Below are positions 27,601 through 35,286 of a DNA stretch of 64,000 nt, piece after piece. This DNA is from Streptomyces cyaneochromogenes (GTDB taxonomy: Bacteria > Actinomycetota > Actinomycetes > Streptomycetales > Streptomycetaceae): positions 7,130,001-7,194,000 of the forward strand of contig NZ_CP034539.1 of the NCBI RefSeq assembly GCF_003963535.1, read 5' to 3'. A model generated the notes under the pieces. The model worked only from the letters and a program-made list of their open reading frames with translations. It was not told the origin of the DNA and searched no databases. Numbering within the stretch: position 1 is the first letter of the stretch; each line of letters starts with the position of its first letter. The position numbers were made by a program, and so were the translations under genes.

Positions 27601-27907
27601 CGTCGGCGTAGTTCAGCGAGGCTCGCACCAGACGCGCGGTGTTCTCCGCGTCCTCGGCCTCCTGCCAGGTGTCGATCGAGCTCTTCACCTGGAAGCCGCC
27701 CATGACGAGGCCGACGAGCACGGGTATGAGCAGGATCGCGTTCAGCCGGGTCGGCACGCGCCAGTTGCGCGGCGAGAGACGGCCACCGCTGGGTGCCGGC
27801 GTGGCCGATGGTTCCGATCCGGGCACAGGGACAGGCGCCGCTCCGCGCGGCGGCGGGGTGAAGTTGCCCCGGGCCGACGGCTCGGGACTGTTCTTGCTTC
27901 GCCTCAC
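24650..27907 (-). CDS. cvnA2: Conservon sensor kinase-like protein CvnA (left copy)
   Basis: A 1085-residue membrane protein. Order: disordered N-terminus; transmembrane helix about 55-73; extracytoplasmic nitrate-sensor-type (NIT) helical domain to about 378; second helix about 380-402 (VVVALLAAFILAGMV); HAMP linker; DHp-like segment with LDHLATRMRRNGENLLVLAG; HATPase_c domain about 590-710 (N box LLAELLENATTFSS, G box KGIGL and MGLFVVGRLSDRHG). A Pro/Gln/Tyr-rich tail of about 360 residues includes EEQ/YEEQQ repeats. CvnA proteins act with CvnB-D rather than a classical response regulator; none is nearby. Start GTG 27907. Confidence 0.92.
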   Translation of the reverse strand: MRRSKNSPEPSARGNFTPPPRGAAPVPVPGSEPSATPAPSGGRLSPRNWRVPTRLNAILLIPVLVGLVMGGFQVKSSIDTWQEAEDAENTARLVRASLNYADALYNERDVTAAPLLQGKGEDDKTVTAARDNTDDAADEFDEAAQNMPQKAGLERRLRLFRDVEPGLAELRAQAYGNKLTGVQTEEGYVEVAHPLTEFANELGLGTGNITSYGRTVYAIELTKAALSLQRSIGMHLLVKPGPSASSFASQRVALTSYAYLEGIAVEEYIGGGTEADAQKLEDAKKEVLAEGAAMAKAAKQKNPDYVPPPAKTEDMVKAIASMQSTDTSERTKIAQLGVTAENWWAVNTLKFNAYRQIESDLADTAVNEAADIADDAKRDALITGAAVVVALLAAFILAGMVARQMSRSMRQLRNAAFGIAEQRLPMLVDQLSRTDPGRVDTRVAPIPINTRDEIGEVARAFDQVHREAVRLAAEQALLRGNINAIFTNLSRRNQSLIEGQLTLITDLENNEADPDQLENLFRLDHLATRMRRNGENLLVLAGEEPGRRWDQPVPLVDVLRAASSEVEQYERIELSGVPEAEIHGRAVTDLVHLLAELLENATTFSSPQTKVRVTATRLPDGRVMIEIHDKGIGLTAEDFADINHKLANPPTVDAAISQRMGLFVVGRLSDRHGIRVQLRPSGEQAGTTSLVMLPDAITHGGGGEQQPSQDEFTVSQIIPEQAFQGENFNQQPLRTAAELGFDDSRYTEVPDDIRELDPVGRSLMREERRAALEAQAHGPEAPGEAPAYDEFTGQSGYDARGGFPEQPGGYDPQQAYEEQRQTPYEEQQAAYEEQQRAAYDEPQRQSYDDPYFAPNGGLPDNDTFSSGGGYPEPAYPEPTREEPAAPSPSAPESFPAFEQRRHQDDWPQSNGYRNGYSDGYAPETESAQADDANERDRVGFDRPGPAPAAPHAMTDAGLPRRGSAASGANGARPARQETPAPTPESNGDSSWRSQNDERWQQASQLRKPKAGGVTSSGLPRRVPKANLVQGAAEATPQGGPQVSRAPEDVRGRLSNLRRGVQRGRSANSETNGQGFGPDSTYNQER

Positions 27908-28120
27908 TCGACCAACAACCTTCCGGCGGGGTCGGCACCCTTACGTTGTGCCGCAGTGTCTCAGAGCCCAGTTCACCATTGAGTACGCAGTACTGCTGAG
28001 TACGTCTTTGACTATTGGGCAGTTCAGGCATTCCAGCACGTCGGCCTGCGCTCTTCCAAACAGTGGAAGCGGCGGATTCGAAGTGATGTAAGCCCTAGAT
28101 AAAACGGTCATAAAGAGCGA

Positions 28121-28144
28121 GCCCCGTCAAAAGACGGGGCTTTC
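28121..28144. terminator. Hairpin between the two conservons
   Basis: GCCCCGTC (28121-28128), AAAA loop, GACGGGGC (28133-28140), then TTTC on the plus strand. It lies in the 389-base gap 27908-28296, which must also hold the promoter of the left conservon. Confidence 0.65.
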
Positions 28145-28222
28145 GTGCGCGTAGCGAGACCACGCGACCGCGACGAGTGGCCGTACCACCCGATTCCTCT
28201 GCCGAAACGTTATGAACAACGA

Positions 28223-28252
28223 AGCCGACCGTGTCAAAGGCCACAGTCGGCT
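28223..28252 (-). terminator. Terminator after the right conservon
   Basis: AGCCGACCGTG (28223-28233) and CACAGTCGGCT (28242-28252) pair with one mismatch, 45 bases downstream of the cvnD1 stop. Confidence 0.6.
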
Positions 28253-28296
28253 CCGGCACAACTACGACAACTGCCGTATGACGCTGCCGACTTGAT

Positions 28297-28872
28297 CTAC
28301 CGCAGCCGTGCCATCAGCGCGTGCTCCACCAGCGTGATCAGCGCACTCTTGGCATCGGCCCGGTGCCGGGCGTCCGTCGTGATGATCGGCGCGTCGGGGC
28401 CGATCTGCAGCGCCTCGCGCACCTCGTCCGGCGTGTAGGGCTGGTGCCCGTCGAAGCCGTTGAGCGCGATGACGAAGGGAAGCCCGCTGTTCTCGAAGTA
28501 GTCGACCGCGGGGAAGCAGTCGGCGAGACGACGGGTGTCGACCAGCACGACGGCACCGATGGCACCGCGCACCAGATCGTCCCACATGAACCAGAAGCGG
28601 TCCTGGCCCGGCGTACCGAAGAGGTACAGGATCAGGTCCTGGTCCAGGGTGATACGACCGAAGTCCATGGCCACCGTGGTGGTGGTCTTGTCCCCGGTGT
28701 GCGTGAGGTCGTCGATGCCCGCGCTCGCGGACGTCATCACGGCCTCGGTGCGCAGCGGGTTGATCTCCGAGACCGCGCCCACGAACGTGGTCTTGCCCAC
28801 GCCGAAGCCACCCGCCACCACGATCTTCGCGGAGGTGGTCGCCCGGCCTGGTTCAGAGCTTGCGAAGTCCAC
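28297..28872 (-). CDS. cvnD1: Conservon GTPase CvnD (right copy)
   Basis: A 191-residue MglA/Ras-like GTPase, nearly identical to the copy at 22996-23577. It has Walker A GGFGVGKTT, LFGTPGQDRFWF and LNGFDGHQPY. Differences are confined to the first 15 residues and four substitutions (I/V, N/H, N/T, T/A). It overlaps the cvnC1 end by 20 bases, the same overlap as in the other conservon. It is the promoter-distal gene of the right operon. Confidence 0.93.
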   Translation of the reverse strand: MDFASSEPGRATTSAKIVVAGGFGVGKTTFVGAVSEINPLRTEAVMTSASAGIDDLTHTGDKTTTTVAMDFGRITLDQDLILYLFGTPGQDRFWFMWDDLVRGAIGAVVLVDTRRLADCFPAVDYFENSGLPFVIALNGFDGHQPYTPDEVREALQIGPDAPIITTDARHRADAKSALITLVEHALMARLR

Positions 28873-29251
28873 TGAGCACCCTTTCGAGCAGCGTCACATC
28901 CGGAGCGCCGCCGTTGTTCTCGTCGCCGCCCGGCTGGTGGATGGCGACCAGGCCGGCCTCAGCGAGGTCGGCGACGAGGATCCTGGCCACGCCCAGCGGC
29001 ATGGACAGCAGTGCGGAGACCTCGGCCACCGACTTCACCTCACGGCACAGGTGGCAGATGCGCTGGTGCTCCGGAAGGAGCCCCATGAGCGCTGCCGGGT
29101 CGGCCGTGGTGCTGATCAGCGCCTCGATGGCGAGCTGGTAGCGCGGCCGGGTCCGGCCGCCGGTCATCGCGTACGGACGTACCAGCGGCTGGTCGCCCTC
29201 ATCCTCGTACGGCTCCGCGTACGGATCATGAGAGGCGGTGGGCGGGGTCAT
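28853..29251 (-). CDS. cvnC1: Conservon DUF742 protein CvnC (right copy)
   Basis: A 132-residue DUF742 protein with a short acidic N-terminus (TPPTASHDPYAEPYEDEGD) followed by LVRPYAMTGGRTRPRYQLAI, HQRICHLCREVKSVAEVSAL and LLERVLSGLRKL. The C-terminal 90 residues match the left copy closely. The Pro/Gln-rich arm of the left copy is missing, the main structural difference between the two. ATG 29251 follows GGAGG by 5 bases. Confidence 0.92.
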   Translation of the reverse strand: MTPPTASHDPYAEPYEDEGDQPLVRPYAMTGGRTRPRYQLAIEALISTTADPAALMGLLPEHQRICHLCREVKSVAEVSALLSMPLGVARILVADLAEAGLVAIHQPGGDENNGGAPDVTLLERVLSGLRKL

Positions 29252-29365
29252 GAATCCTCCGGGCGGGGACAGCAAGTCGGTCAGTCACGCCGTCTGGGTG
29301 GGGGCCAGTGCGGGGATTGTGGCGGCCGGACGGTGATTTGGTGAGACGGGTGGATCCGGGGCTGA

Positions 29366-29788
29366 TCAGTGGAGCAGACTGCCTTGGAGCTCGGCGCGCA
29401 GGTCGGGCGTGAGCACGGCGCCCGCGCGGTCGACCAGCAGCGCCATCTCGTAGCCGACGAGGCCGATGTCGCATTCGGGGTGGGCCAGGACGGCGAGGGA
29501 CGAACCGTCCGAGACGGACATGAGGAAGAGGAATCCTCGTTCCATCTCGACGACGGTCTGTGCCACGTTGCCGCCGTCGAAGATCCGGGACGCCCCCGCC
29601 GTCAGCGAGGTCAGACCCGAAGCGACGGCCGCCAGCTGGTCGGCACGGTCGCGCGGGAAGCCCTCTGACATCGCCAACAGGAGACCGTCGGCGGACACGA
29701 CGACGGTGTGGGACACCCCGGGGGTGTTGTCCACGAAGTTGGTGATCAACCAGTTGAGGTTCTGTGCCGCTTGGCTCATCTGGCTCAA
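29366..29788 (-). CDS. cvnB1: Conservon roadblock/LC7 protein CvnB (right copy)
   Basis: A 140-residue roadblock/LC7 protein almost identical to the left copy (NWLITNFVDNTPGVSHTVVV, IFDGGNVAQTVVEMERGFLF, GYEMALLVDRAGAVLTPDLR). The likely start is TTG 29788, immediately after the cvnA1 stop and 6 bases after GGAG. The left copy has GTG in the same place, so the unusual start position is conserved. ATG 29779 is the alternative. Confidence 0.92.
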   Translation of the reverse strand: MSQMSQAAQNLNWLITNFVDNTPGVSHTVVVSADGLLLAMSEGFPRDRADQLAAVASGLTSLTAGASRIFDGGNVAQTVVEMERGFLFLMSVSDGSSLAVLAHPECDIGLVGYEMALLVDRAGAVLTPDLRAELQGSLLH

Positions 29789-32700
29789 CTAACGCTCCTG
29801 CTGGTGAGTGGGGCTCGGGAAACTGCCCGTCTGGCCGGTGCCGGCCTGACGACCTTGCGCGATACCCCGACGGAGATTGGTCAGTCGGCCGCGCACGTCA
29901 TCAGGCGCACGCGAGACCGCCGGACCGCTTTGGTGCTGTTGCTGCTGAGCCGTACCCGGGACGAGGTTCGCCCTGGGCACCCGGCGCGGCAGGCCGGAGG
30001 TGGTGACACCGCCCGCGGCCGGCTGCCGGACGCGTTCTGCCTGCCGGACGAGGTCGTCGTTCGGCGAGCTGCGCCACGCGGTCGTGGACGCGGGGGGCTG
30101 GGAGGGAGCCGCAGGGGCCTGCGGCTGCTGCTGCGGAGCGGCGGCCGGCGCGGAGCCGTTGGCGCCGGGCTGGCGTCCCTGGCCCTGCTGGCTGCCGTGG
30201 AACCAGTTGGTCTCCAGCGTGTCGTACAGCGGGGTACGACCGTCGCCGGGGCCCGTCGCGGGCGGCAGCGCCTCGGGCTCCTGGCGGGCGGGCCGCTGCT
30301 GCGGGCGCGCCGGGGCCGGGGGCTGCGGGGCACCGAAGCCGGAATTGCCGCCGTACGCGCCGTTGGCCTGGGGCCGCTCGAACTGCCCGGTGGACTCGGG
30401 GTTCTGGCGACCGGGCAGGGCGTGCTGGCCCGTCGAGCTGCCGTCGTAGGCCTGCGGTGCGGCGAACTGGCCCGTCTGCGACGAGTTGTTCTGCCCGCCC
30501 GGGGCGCCGAAGACGTCGGGGCGGACGAACTGGCCCGTGTTCTGCTGTCCGCTCCCACCGGCGGGCGGGAACTCCGGGGCCGAGCCCGGGCCCTGGCGGC
30601 CGTCGAGGCGCGGGAGCGCCGGGATCTCCGTCGCCGAGGCAGGGCCCTGGCGGTCGTCGATCCGCGGCATCCGGGAGGTCTGTGCGGGGTCCTCGTCGTG
30701 CCCGCGCGGGGTGTCGAGCGAGGCGCGCGGCACCGGCGGCTGGGCGTTCTCGTCGCTCCAGCTGGGCGTGCGCTGCTGGTTGCCGCCCGGCAGCTCGGCC
30801 CGCGCACCACCGCGCGGCGGCAGCTGCGGCCGACGGCCACGACGGCTCTTCTCGGCACCGGCGGACGGGGAGGCGGACGGCGGGGACGCGGGCCCCTGCG
30901 GCCGGGACTGGTCGCGGCCGGCGGAGCCGCCACGGGAGCCGCCGAAGGGGTCCTGACCGGAACCGAAGGCATCCTGCCCCGACCCGAAGGCCCCCTGGCC
31001 CGGCCCGAACGGGTCCTGACCGGTACCCGCGGCCTGCAGCCCCTGCGGAGCACCCGGAGCCTGGCCGCCGAACCCGGCGCCCGCACCGGCCGGCGGCCGG
31101 CCCTGCGAGGGCGCGCCCGGACCCTGCGGCCCGCGCGGGGCGCCCGGTCCACCGGGAAGTCCGCCACCGTCACGCCCGGGAAGCGCGGCCCGCGGTCCCT
31201 GACCGGCGCCGAGCAGGCCCCCGCCGGACGCACCGGAGCCGGCACCGAGGGCACCGCCACCCGGCGCACCCGCGCCGAGGGAGCCGCCACCGGCCTGGGC
31301 CTGGCGACGGGCGGCAGCCGCACCGGCGGCGGCCTGCGCCGCGGCCGGACCACCGGAGCCACCGGGACCCTGGCCGGGCTTGCCCGGAGCGGGCTTCTTG
31401 CCGCCCTGGGCGACATCGACGGGGAGCATGACCAGCGCGGTCGTACCGCCGGAGTCGGACGGGCGCAGCTGGATGCGGATGCCGTGCCGCTGCGACAGAC
31501 GACCGACCACGAAGAGGCCCATGCGGCGGGAGACGGAGACGTCCACGGTGGGCGGCGAGGCGAGCCGCTCGTTGATCGCGGCGAGGTCCTCGGGGGAGAG
31601 GCCGATGCCGGTGTCGTGGATCTCGATCAGGACGCGGCCGTCGGGCAGCGCGTGACCGGTGACCTTGACCTTGGTCTGCGGGGAGGAGAACGAGGTGGCG
31701 TTCTCCAGCAGCTCGGCGAGCAGGTGCACGAGGTCGTTGACCACGCGGCCGGCCACTTCGGTGGTCGGCACGGAGGCCAGCTCGATGCGCTCGTACTGCT
31801 CCACCTCGGACGCGGCGGCACGGAGCACGTCGACCAGCGGGACCGGGCGGGTCCAGCGTCGGCCGGGCTCCTCACCCGCGAGGACGAGGAGGTTCTCACC
31901 GTTACGGCGCATGCGCGTCGCGAGGTGGTCGAGCTTGAACAGGGAGGACAGCTGGTCCGGGTCGGCCTCGCGGGACTCCAGTTCGGAGATGAGCGAGAGC
32001 TGACGCTGGATGAGGCCCTGGGAGCGGCGCGAGAGGTTGGTGAACATCGCGTTGACGTTGCCCCGCAGCAGGGCCTGCTCGGCGGCGAGGCGGACCGCCT
32101 CGCGGTGCACGTCGTCGAAGGCCGCGGCCACCTGGCCGATCTCGTCCCGGGAGTGCACACCGACCGACTCGACGGAGGTGTCGACGTCCTGCGGGTCCGA
32201 CTCCGACAGCTGCTTGACCAGCTCGGGCAGACGGTCCTGGGCGACCTTGGTGGCGGTCTCCTCCAGGCGGCGCAGCGAGCGGATCATGGAGCGGGCGACG
32301 ACGAAGGCGCCGACCAGCGAGACACCGAGCACGAGCAGGATCAGCGCACCGGAGATGATCGCCTCGCGCTCCGACTCGTTGCGCAGCTCGCGGGCCTTCT
32401 GCTCCATGTCCTCCAGCAGCGTCGTCTCGATGGCGCGCATCTGCTGGATCTTGGTGGTGCTGTCGTCCACCCAGTCCCGGTACGACCGCTTGTCCAGCGA
32501 CTGCAGACCGTTCGCGGAGGACAGGGCCCGGCTGGCGTAGGTGTCGCTGGCCTCGATCGTCGCGTTGTTGTCCTCGATGGAGCGCAGCAGGCCGGCGGCG
32601 GCCTGGGTGCCGTAGATGCTCCGGAAGCTCTTCAGCTCGGACCGCTGGCTGGTCAGCGCGGACTCGGCGTACAGCCGGTCGTTCTCGGAGAGGTCACCGA

Positions 32701-33553
32701 AGGAGTCGTTGTTGGCGGGCAGCGCCGCGGCGAGGACCGCGCGCTGGATGGACGCGTACTCCTTGGCGGTGGAGAAGGCCGCCAGGGCACGCGTGCTCTG
32801 GATCATCTCCGGGTTGCTGGTCGCCTCGGCCATGTCCTGGGAGAGGCCCAGCAGGTTGGTGATCAGACGGTGATAGGCCTCGACCGTCTGGGTGGAGTTC
32901 TCCTTGGCCTCGTAGGCGGTGTTGCGGATCTTCGCGATGTCGTTCAGGTCCCCGACGAGCTGGACCAGGTTGTCGCGAACGCCCCTGAGGTTGCCGTCCG
33001 TGGCGTTGTTGTCGATCTCCTCGGACGCCTCGATGAAGCTGTCCGTGGCGCGGTCCGTCTTGTCGCGGTAGCCCTTGACCGTGTAGTCGGTCGCCTTGCC
33101 GCCGTGCGCGAGCGGACCGGCGGACTGGTCACGCTCCTCCTGGAGCGCCGCGGCCAGCTCGGTGGCCCGCTTGGTCATGTCCGTCAGCAGCTTCATGTTC
33201 TCGAGCTGCTGGATGTCGTCCATGTTGTCGCTGATACGCAGCGCGCCCAGCGAGGTGGCGGCGACCACGGGGAGGGTCAGCAGCGCCACCAGACGGGTGG
33301 AGATGCGCCAGTTGCGCAGGGCTATTCGCGCACCGGGGCCCGGGGTGCCCTTCGGCGGCTTCTTCGCCGGTGGCGTGGGGGGAGTCGCCGCCCCCGAGGA
33401 CGCCGACACGGCCGGACGCCCGGAGCGGTCCCCGCCGTCGACCGACGGTGCCGAGCCCGGGTTCTGGGCGTGCTGGGGCGAGGGACCTCGGTCGGTCCCG
33501 CCGTGCTCCGGCTCCGCCGAAGCGCTGCCATCCCTCTTGAAACGTCCCTGCAC
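29789..33553 (-). CDS. cvnA1: Conservon sensor kinase-like protein CvnA (right copy)
   Basis: A 1254-residue membrane protein with the same layout as the left copy: disordered N-terminus, helix about 84-106 (VALLTLPVVAATSLGALRI), NIT-type sensor domain, second helix about 396-418 (LILLVLGVSLVGAFVVARS), HAMP, LDHLATRMRRNGENLLVLAG, and HATPase_c about 605-710 (AELLENATSFSS, DTGIGL, MGLFVVGRLSQRHG). The tail of over 500 residues is extremely Gly/Pro/Gln/Ala-rich. GTG 33553 begins VQGRFKRDG and is preferred; the frame is open 81 codons further upstream, but that part lacks coding-like composition. It is the first gene of the right operon. Confidence 0.92.
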   Translation of the reverse strand: MQGRFKRDGSASAEPEHGGTDRGPSPQHAQNPGSAPSVDGGDRSGRPAVSASSGAATPPTPPAKKPPKGTPGPGARIALRNWRISTRLVALLTLPVVAATSLGALRISDNMDDIQQLENMKLLTDMTKRATELAAALQEERDQSAGPLAHGGKATDYTVKGYRDKTDRATDSFIEASEEIDNNATDGNLRGVRDNLVQLVGDLNDIAKIRNTAYEAKENSTQTVEAYHRLITNLLGLSQDMAEATSNPEMIQSTRALAAFSTAKEYASIQRAVLAAALPANNDSFGDLSENDRLYAESALTSQRSELKSFRSIYGTQAAAGLLRSIEDNNATIEASDTYASRALSSANGLQSLDKRSYRDWVDDSTTKIQQMRAIETTLLEDMEQKARELRNESEREAIISGALILLVLGVSLVGAFVVARSMIRSLRRLEETATKVAQDRLPELVKQLSESDPQDVDTSVESVGVHSRDEIGQVAAAFDDVHREAVRLAAEQALLRGNVNAMFTNLSRRSQGLIQRQLSLISELESREADPDQLSSLFKLDHLATRMRRNGENLLVLAGEEPGRRWTRPVPLVDVLRAAASEVEQYERIELASVPTTEVAGRVVNDLVHLLAELLENATSFSSPQTKVKVTGHALPDGRVLIEIHDTGIGLSPEDLAAINERLASPPTVDVSVSRRMGLFVVGRLSQRHGIRIQLRPSDSGGTTALVMLPVDVAQGGKKPAPGKPGQGPGGSGGPAAAQAAAGAAAARRQAQAGGGSLGAGAPGGGALGAGSGASGGGLLGAGQGPRAALPGRDGGGLPGGPGAPRGPQGPGAPSQGRPPAGAGAGFGGQAPGAPQGLQAAGTGQDPFGPGQGAFGSGQDAFGSGQDPFGGSRGGSAGRDQSRPQGPASPPSASPSAGAEKSRRGRRPQLPPRGGARAELPGGNQQRTPSWSDENAQPPVPRASLDTPRGHDEDPAQTSRMPRIDDRQGPASATEIPALPRLDGRQGPGSAPEFPPAGGSGQQNTGQFVRPDVFGAPGGQNNSSQTGQFAAPQAYDGSSTGQHALPGRQNPESTGQFERPQANGAYGGNSGFGAPQPPAPARPQQRPARQEPEALPPATGPGDGRTPLYDTLETNWFHGSQQGQGRQPGANGSAPAAAPQQQPQAPAAPSQPPASTTAWRSSPNDDLVRQAERVRQPAAGGVTTSGLPRRVPRANLVPGTAQQQQHQSGPAVSRAPDDVRGRLTNLRRGIAQGRQAGTGQTGSFPSPTHQQER

Positions 33554-34158
33554 TAGCGTCGCAACCTCTGGACCAGGCGCCCCTCCGCGTGAGCGGACGG
33601 ACACGGTGTCGGCGTATTGGGGAGCATCCTGAACACGCTCCCTGATAGTCGTGAGTGACCGGCGCTGGCTCCCCCTTCTCGCCGCCACTCGGCGCGTCGG
33701 TGCGCCCCCTGTGCGCCGGCTCGATCCTGCGGCGGTCCGTGGAATTCCAGCACAGTGCAGGATCTCCAACAAGGCCCGTAGGTCGAGCCGTGACATACGT
33801 GACGCCGCGTGAGGGCGAGATTACCTGCCGTAGAAACTTATCCCACCCAAAACGGACCTATGCCCGCGATCCTCTTACGCGCGAGAGGTGTCCCAGTCGC
33901 CATGATCAGGAGCGGAATGATGGGTTCAGGGGGTGAATGTCCGTTTCGTTGGGGTGGAGTGCGAGCCTGAATTGCCCGGTTTATCCACGCTCCCGTGAGC
34001 AAACTCACATACAGATCAGAGAGCCCCGGTGACTTCCCCGGGGAATCGCATGTTTAGCCTGACGCTTTACAAGAGGGACGCTTCTGCCAACCCGCGCCAG
34101 GCCGCAGGCCGTCCCGAGCCAGGCCCGGCGCTCCGTCACGACAGGACTCGGTACAACC
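33554..34158. other. Gene-free promoter region between cvnA1 and a small plus-strand gene
   Basis: About 600 bases with no convincing ORF and lower GC content than its neighbours. It must hold the right conservon promoter (minus strand) and one for the small gene at 34159. A hairpin CCCCGG (34024-34029)/CCGGGG (34038-34043) precedes that gene by about 115 bases. No riboswitch class is recognised. Confidence 0.6.
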
Positions 34159-34341
34159 GTGAAGACGACGACGATGTTCCGCACGATAGCCAACCCGCGG
34201 CGCACGACGCTGGCGCACCTCACCGACGCCGACGAACTGCAGATCCCGCAGCAGCCGGAGCACTCCGTCGACCTTCCCGCCCAGACCGCGAACCCCAAGC
34301 GCACCATCCTCGACAAGATCCCCGTCGCCGCCGCCCGGTAG
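34159..34341 (+). CDS. Small basic protein, 60 residues, unknown
   Basis: Starts ATG-like GTG region at 34159 with MKTTTMFRTIANPRRTTLAH and ends KRTILDKIPVAAAR. It contains no cysteine and no membrane helix. The motif NPRRTTL near the start is echoed by NPKRTIL near the end, suggesting an internal duplication around a polar middle (EHSVDLPAQT). Codon third positions are strongly G/C, and the frame differs from every neighbour, both supporting a real gene. Function is unknown; position upstream of the FAH-gltX unit gives no clear clue. Confidence 0.6.
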   Translation: MKTTTMFRTIANPRRTTLAHLTDADELQIPQQPEHSVDLPAQTANPKRTILDKIPVAAAR

Positions 34342-34500
34342 TACGGCGACGCGCCGCCGATTGTTCAATCACATACGAACTTTGGGGCGGTTCGGCACGA
34401 CGGGCAGGGCGCCCGCGGTAATGCGCGAGGCGCCCACCCCTCCCCGCGTTAGCCTGGAGCGTCAGACTCCAGCCGGCTCAAGTGAGGGGCGCAGCATCCC

Positions 34501-35286
34501 GTGCGCATCGCCAGATTCTCCATCGACGGGAACGTCGCCTTCGGCGCGGTCGAGGGCGACAGGCCGGACGAGCTCGTCCTCGACATCATCAAGGGCATCC
34601 CGTTCGCGGACTTCGAGCTCTCCGGTACGAAGGTCCCGCTGAGCAAGGTCAGGCTGCTGCCCCCGGTGCTCCCCAACAAGGTCGTGGCCTTCGGCCGCAA
34701 CTATGCCGAGCACGCGCGCGAACTCGGCAACGAGGTGCCCGACGCCCCGTTCGCCTTCTTCAAGCCGTCCACCGCGGTGATCGGCCCCGGCGACGAGATC
34801 CAGTACCCGTCCTTCACCGAGGACCTCCACCACGAGGCCGAACTGGCCGTCGTCATCGGCCGTATGTGCCGCGAGGTCCCGCGCGAGCGCGTCAAGGACG
34901 TGATCTTCGGCTACACCTGCGCGAACGACATCACCGCCCGTGACGTCCAGAAGCGCGAGAAGCAGTGGGCCCGGGCCAAGGGCTTCGACACCTCCTGCCC
35001 GCTGGGCCCCTGGGTGGAGACGGACCTGGACGTCGAGACCGCGTCCGACCTGACGATCCAGCTCACGGTCAACGGCGAACAGCGCCAGCTCGGCCGTACC
35101 AGCGAGATGATCCACTCCATCGAGGACCTGATCGTCAACATCTCCGAGGCCATGACGCTGCTCCCGGGCGACGTGATCCTCACGGGCACCCCGGCAGGCG
35201 TCGGGGCCCTCAACGTCGGCGACGAGGTCGCCGTCACCATCGAAGGCATCGGCACTCTCACCAACAAGGTTGTCAAGCGTGGCTAG
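34501..35286 (+). CDS. Fumarylacetoacetate hydrolase (FAH) family protein
   Basis: A 261-residue FAH-fold enzyme. The domain runs from about residue 58 (LPNKVVAFGRNYAEHARELG) to the end. Metal ligands are the two Glu of HHEAELAVVIG (about 117-119) and Asp of CANDITARDVQ; the closing motif is LTGTPAGVGALNVGDEVAV. The family splits or decarboxylates 2-oxo-acid substrates such as acylpyruvates and 2-hydroxyhepta-2,4-dienedioate; the substrate here is not predictable. It starts with GTG. The last 8 bases overlap gltX, so the pair is cotranscribed and coupled. Confidence 0.88.
   Translation: MRIARFSIDGNVAFGAVEGDRPDELVLDIIKGIPFADFELSGTKVPLSKVRLLPPVLPNKVVAFGRNYAEHARELGNEVPDAPFAFFKPSTAVIGPGDEIQYPSFTEDLHHEAELAVVIGRMCREVPRERVKDVIFGYTCANDITARDVQKREKQWARAKGFDTSCPLGPWVETDLDVETASDLTIQLTVNGEQRQLGRTSEMIHSIEDLIVNISEAMTLLPGDVILTGTPAGVGALNVGDEVAVTIEGIGTLTNKVVKRG

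Noticed and set aside
24230..27982. A 1250-codon plus-strand open frame opposite cvnA2
   Set aside because: It is antisense to a well-defined sensor protein; its open length comes from GC-rich codon structure, and its translation has no domain.
29708..33556. A 1282-codon plus-strand open frame opposite cvnA1
   Set aside because: Same reason: Arg/Gly/Leu-rich shadow of the Gly/Pro-rich cvnA1 coding strand.
34024..34043. Riboswitch in the leader of the 60-residue gene
   Set aside because: Only a simple CCCCGG/CCGGGG hairpin is visible; no known aptamer core can be recognised.
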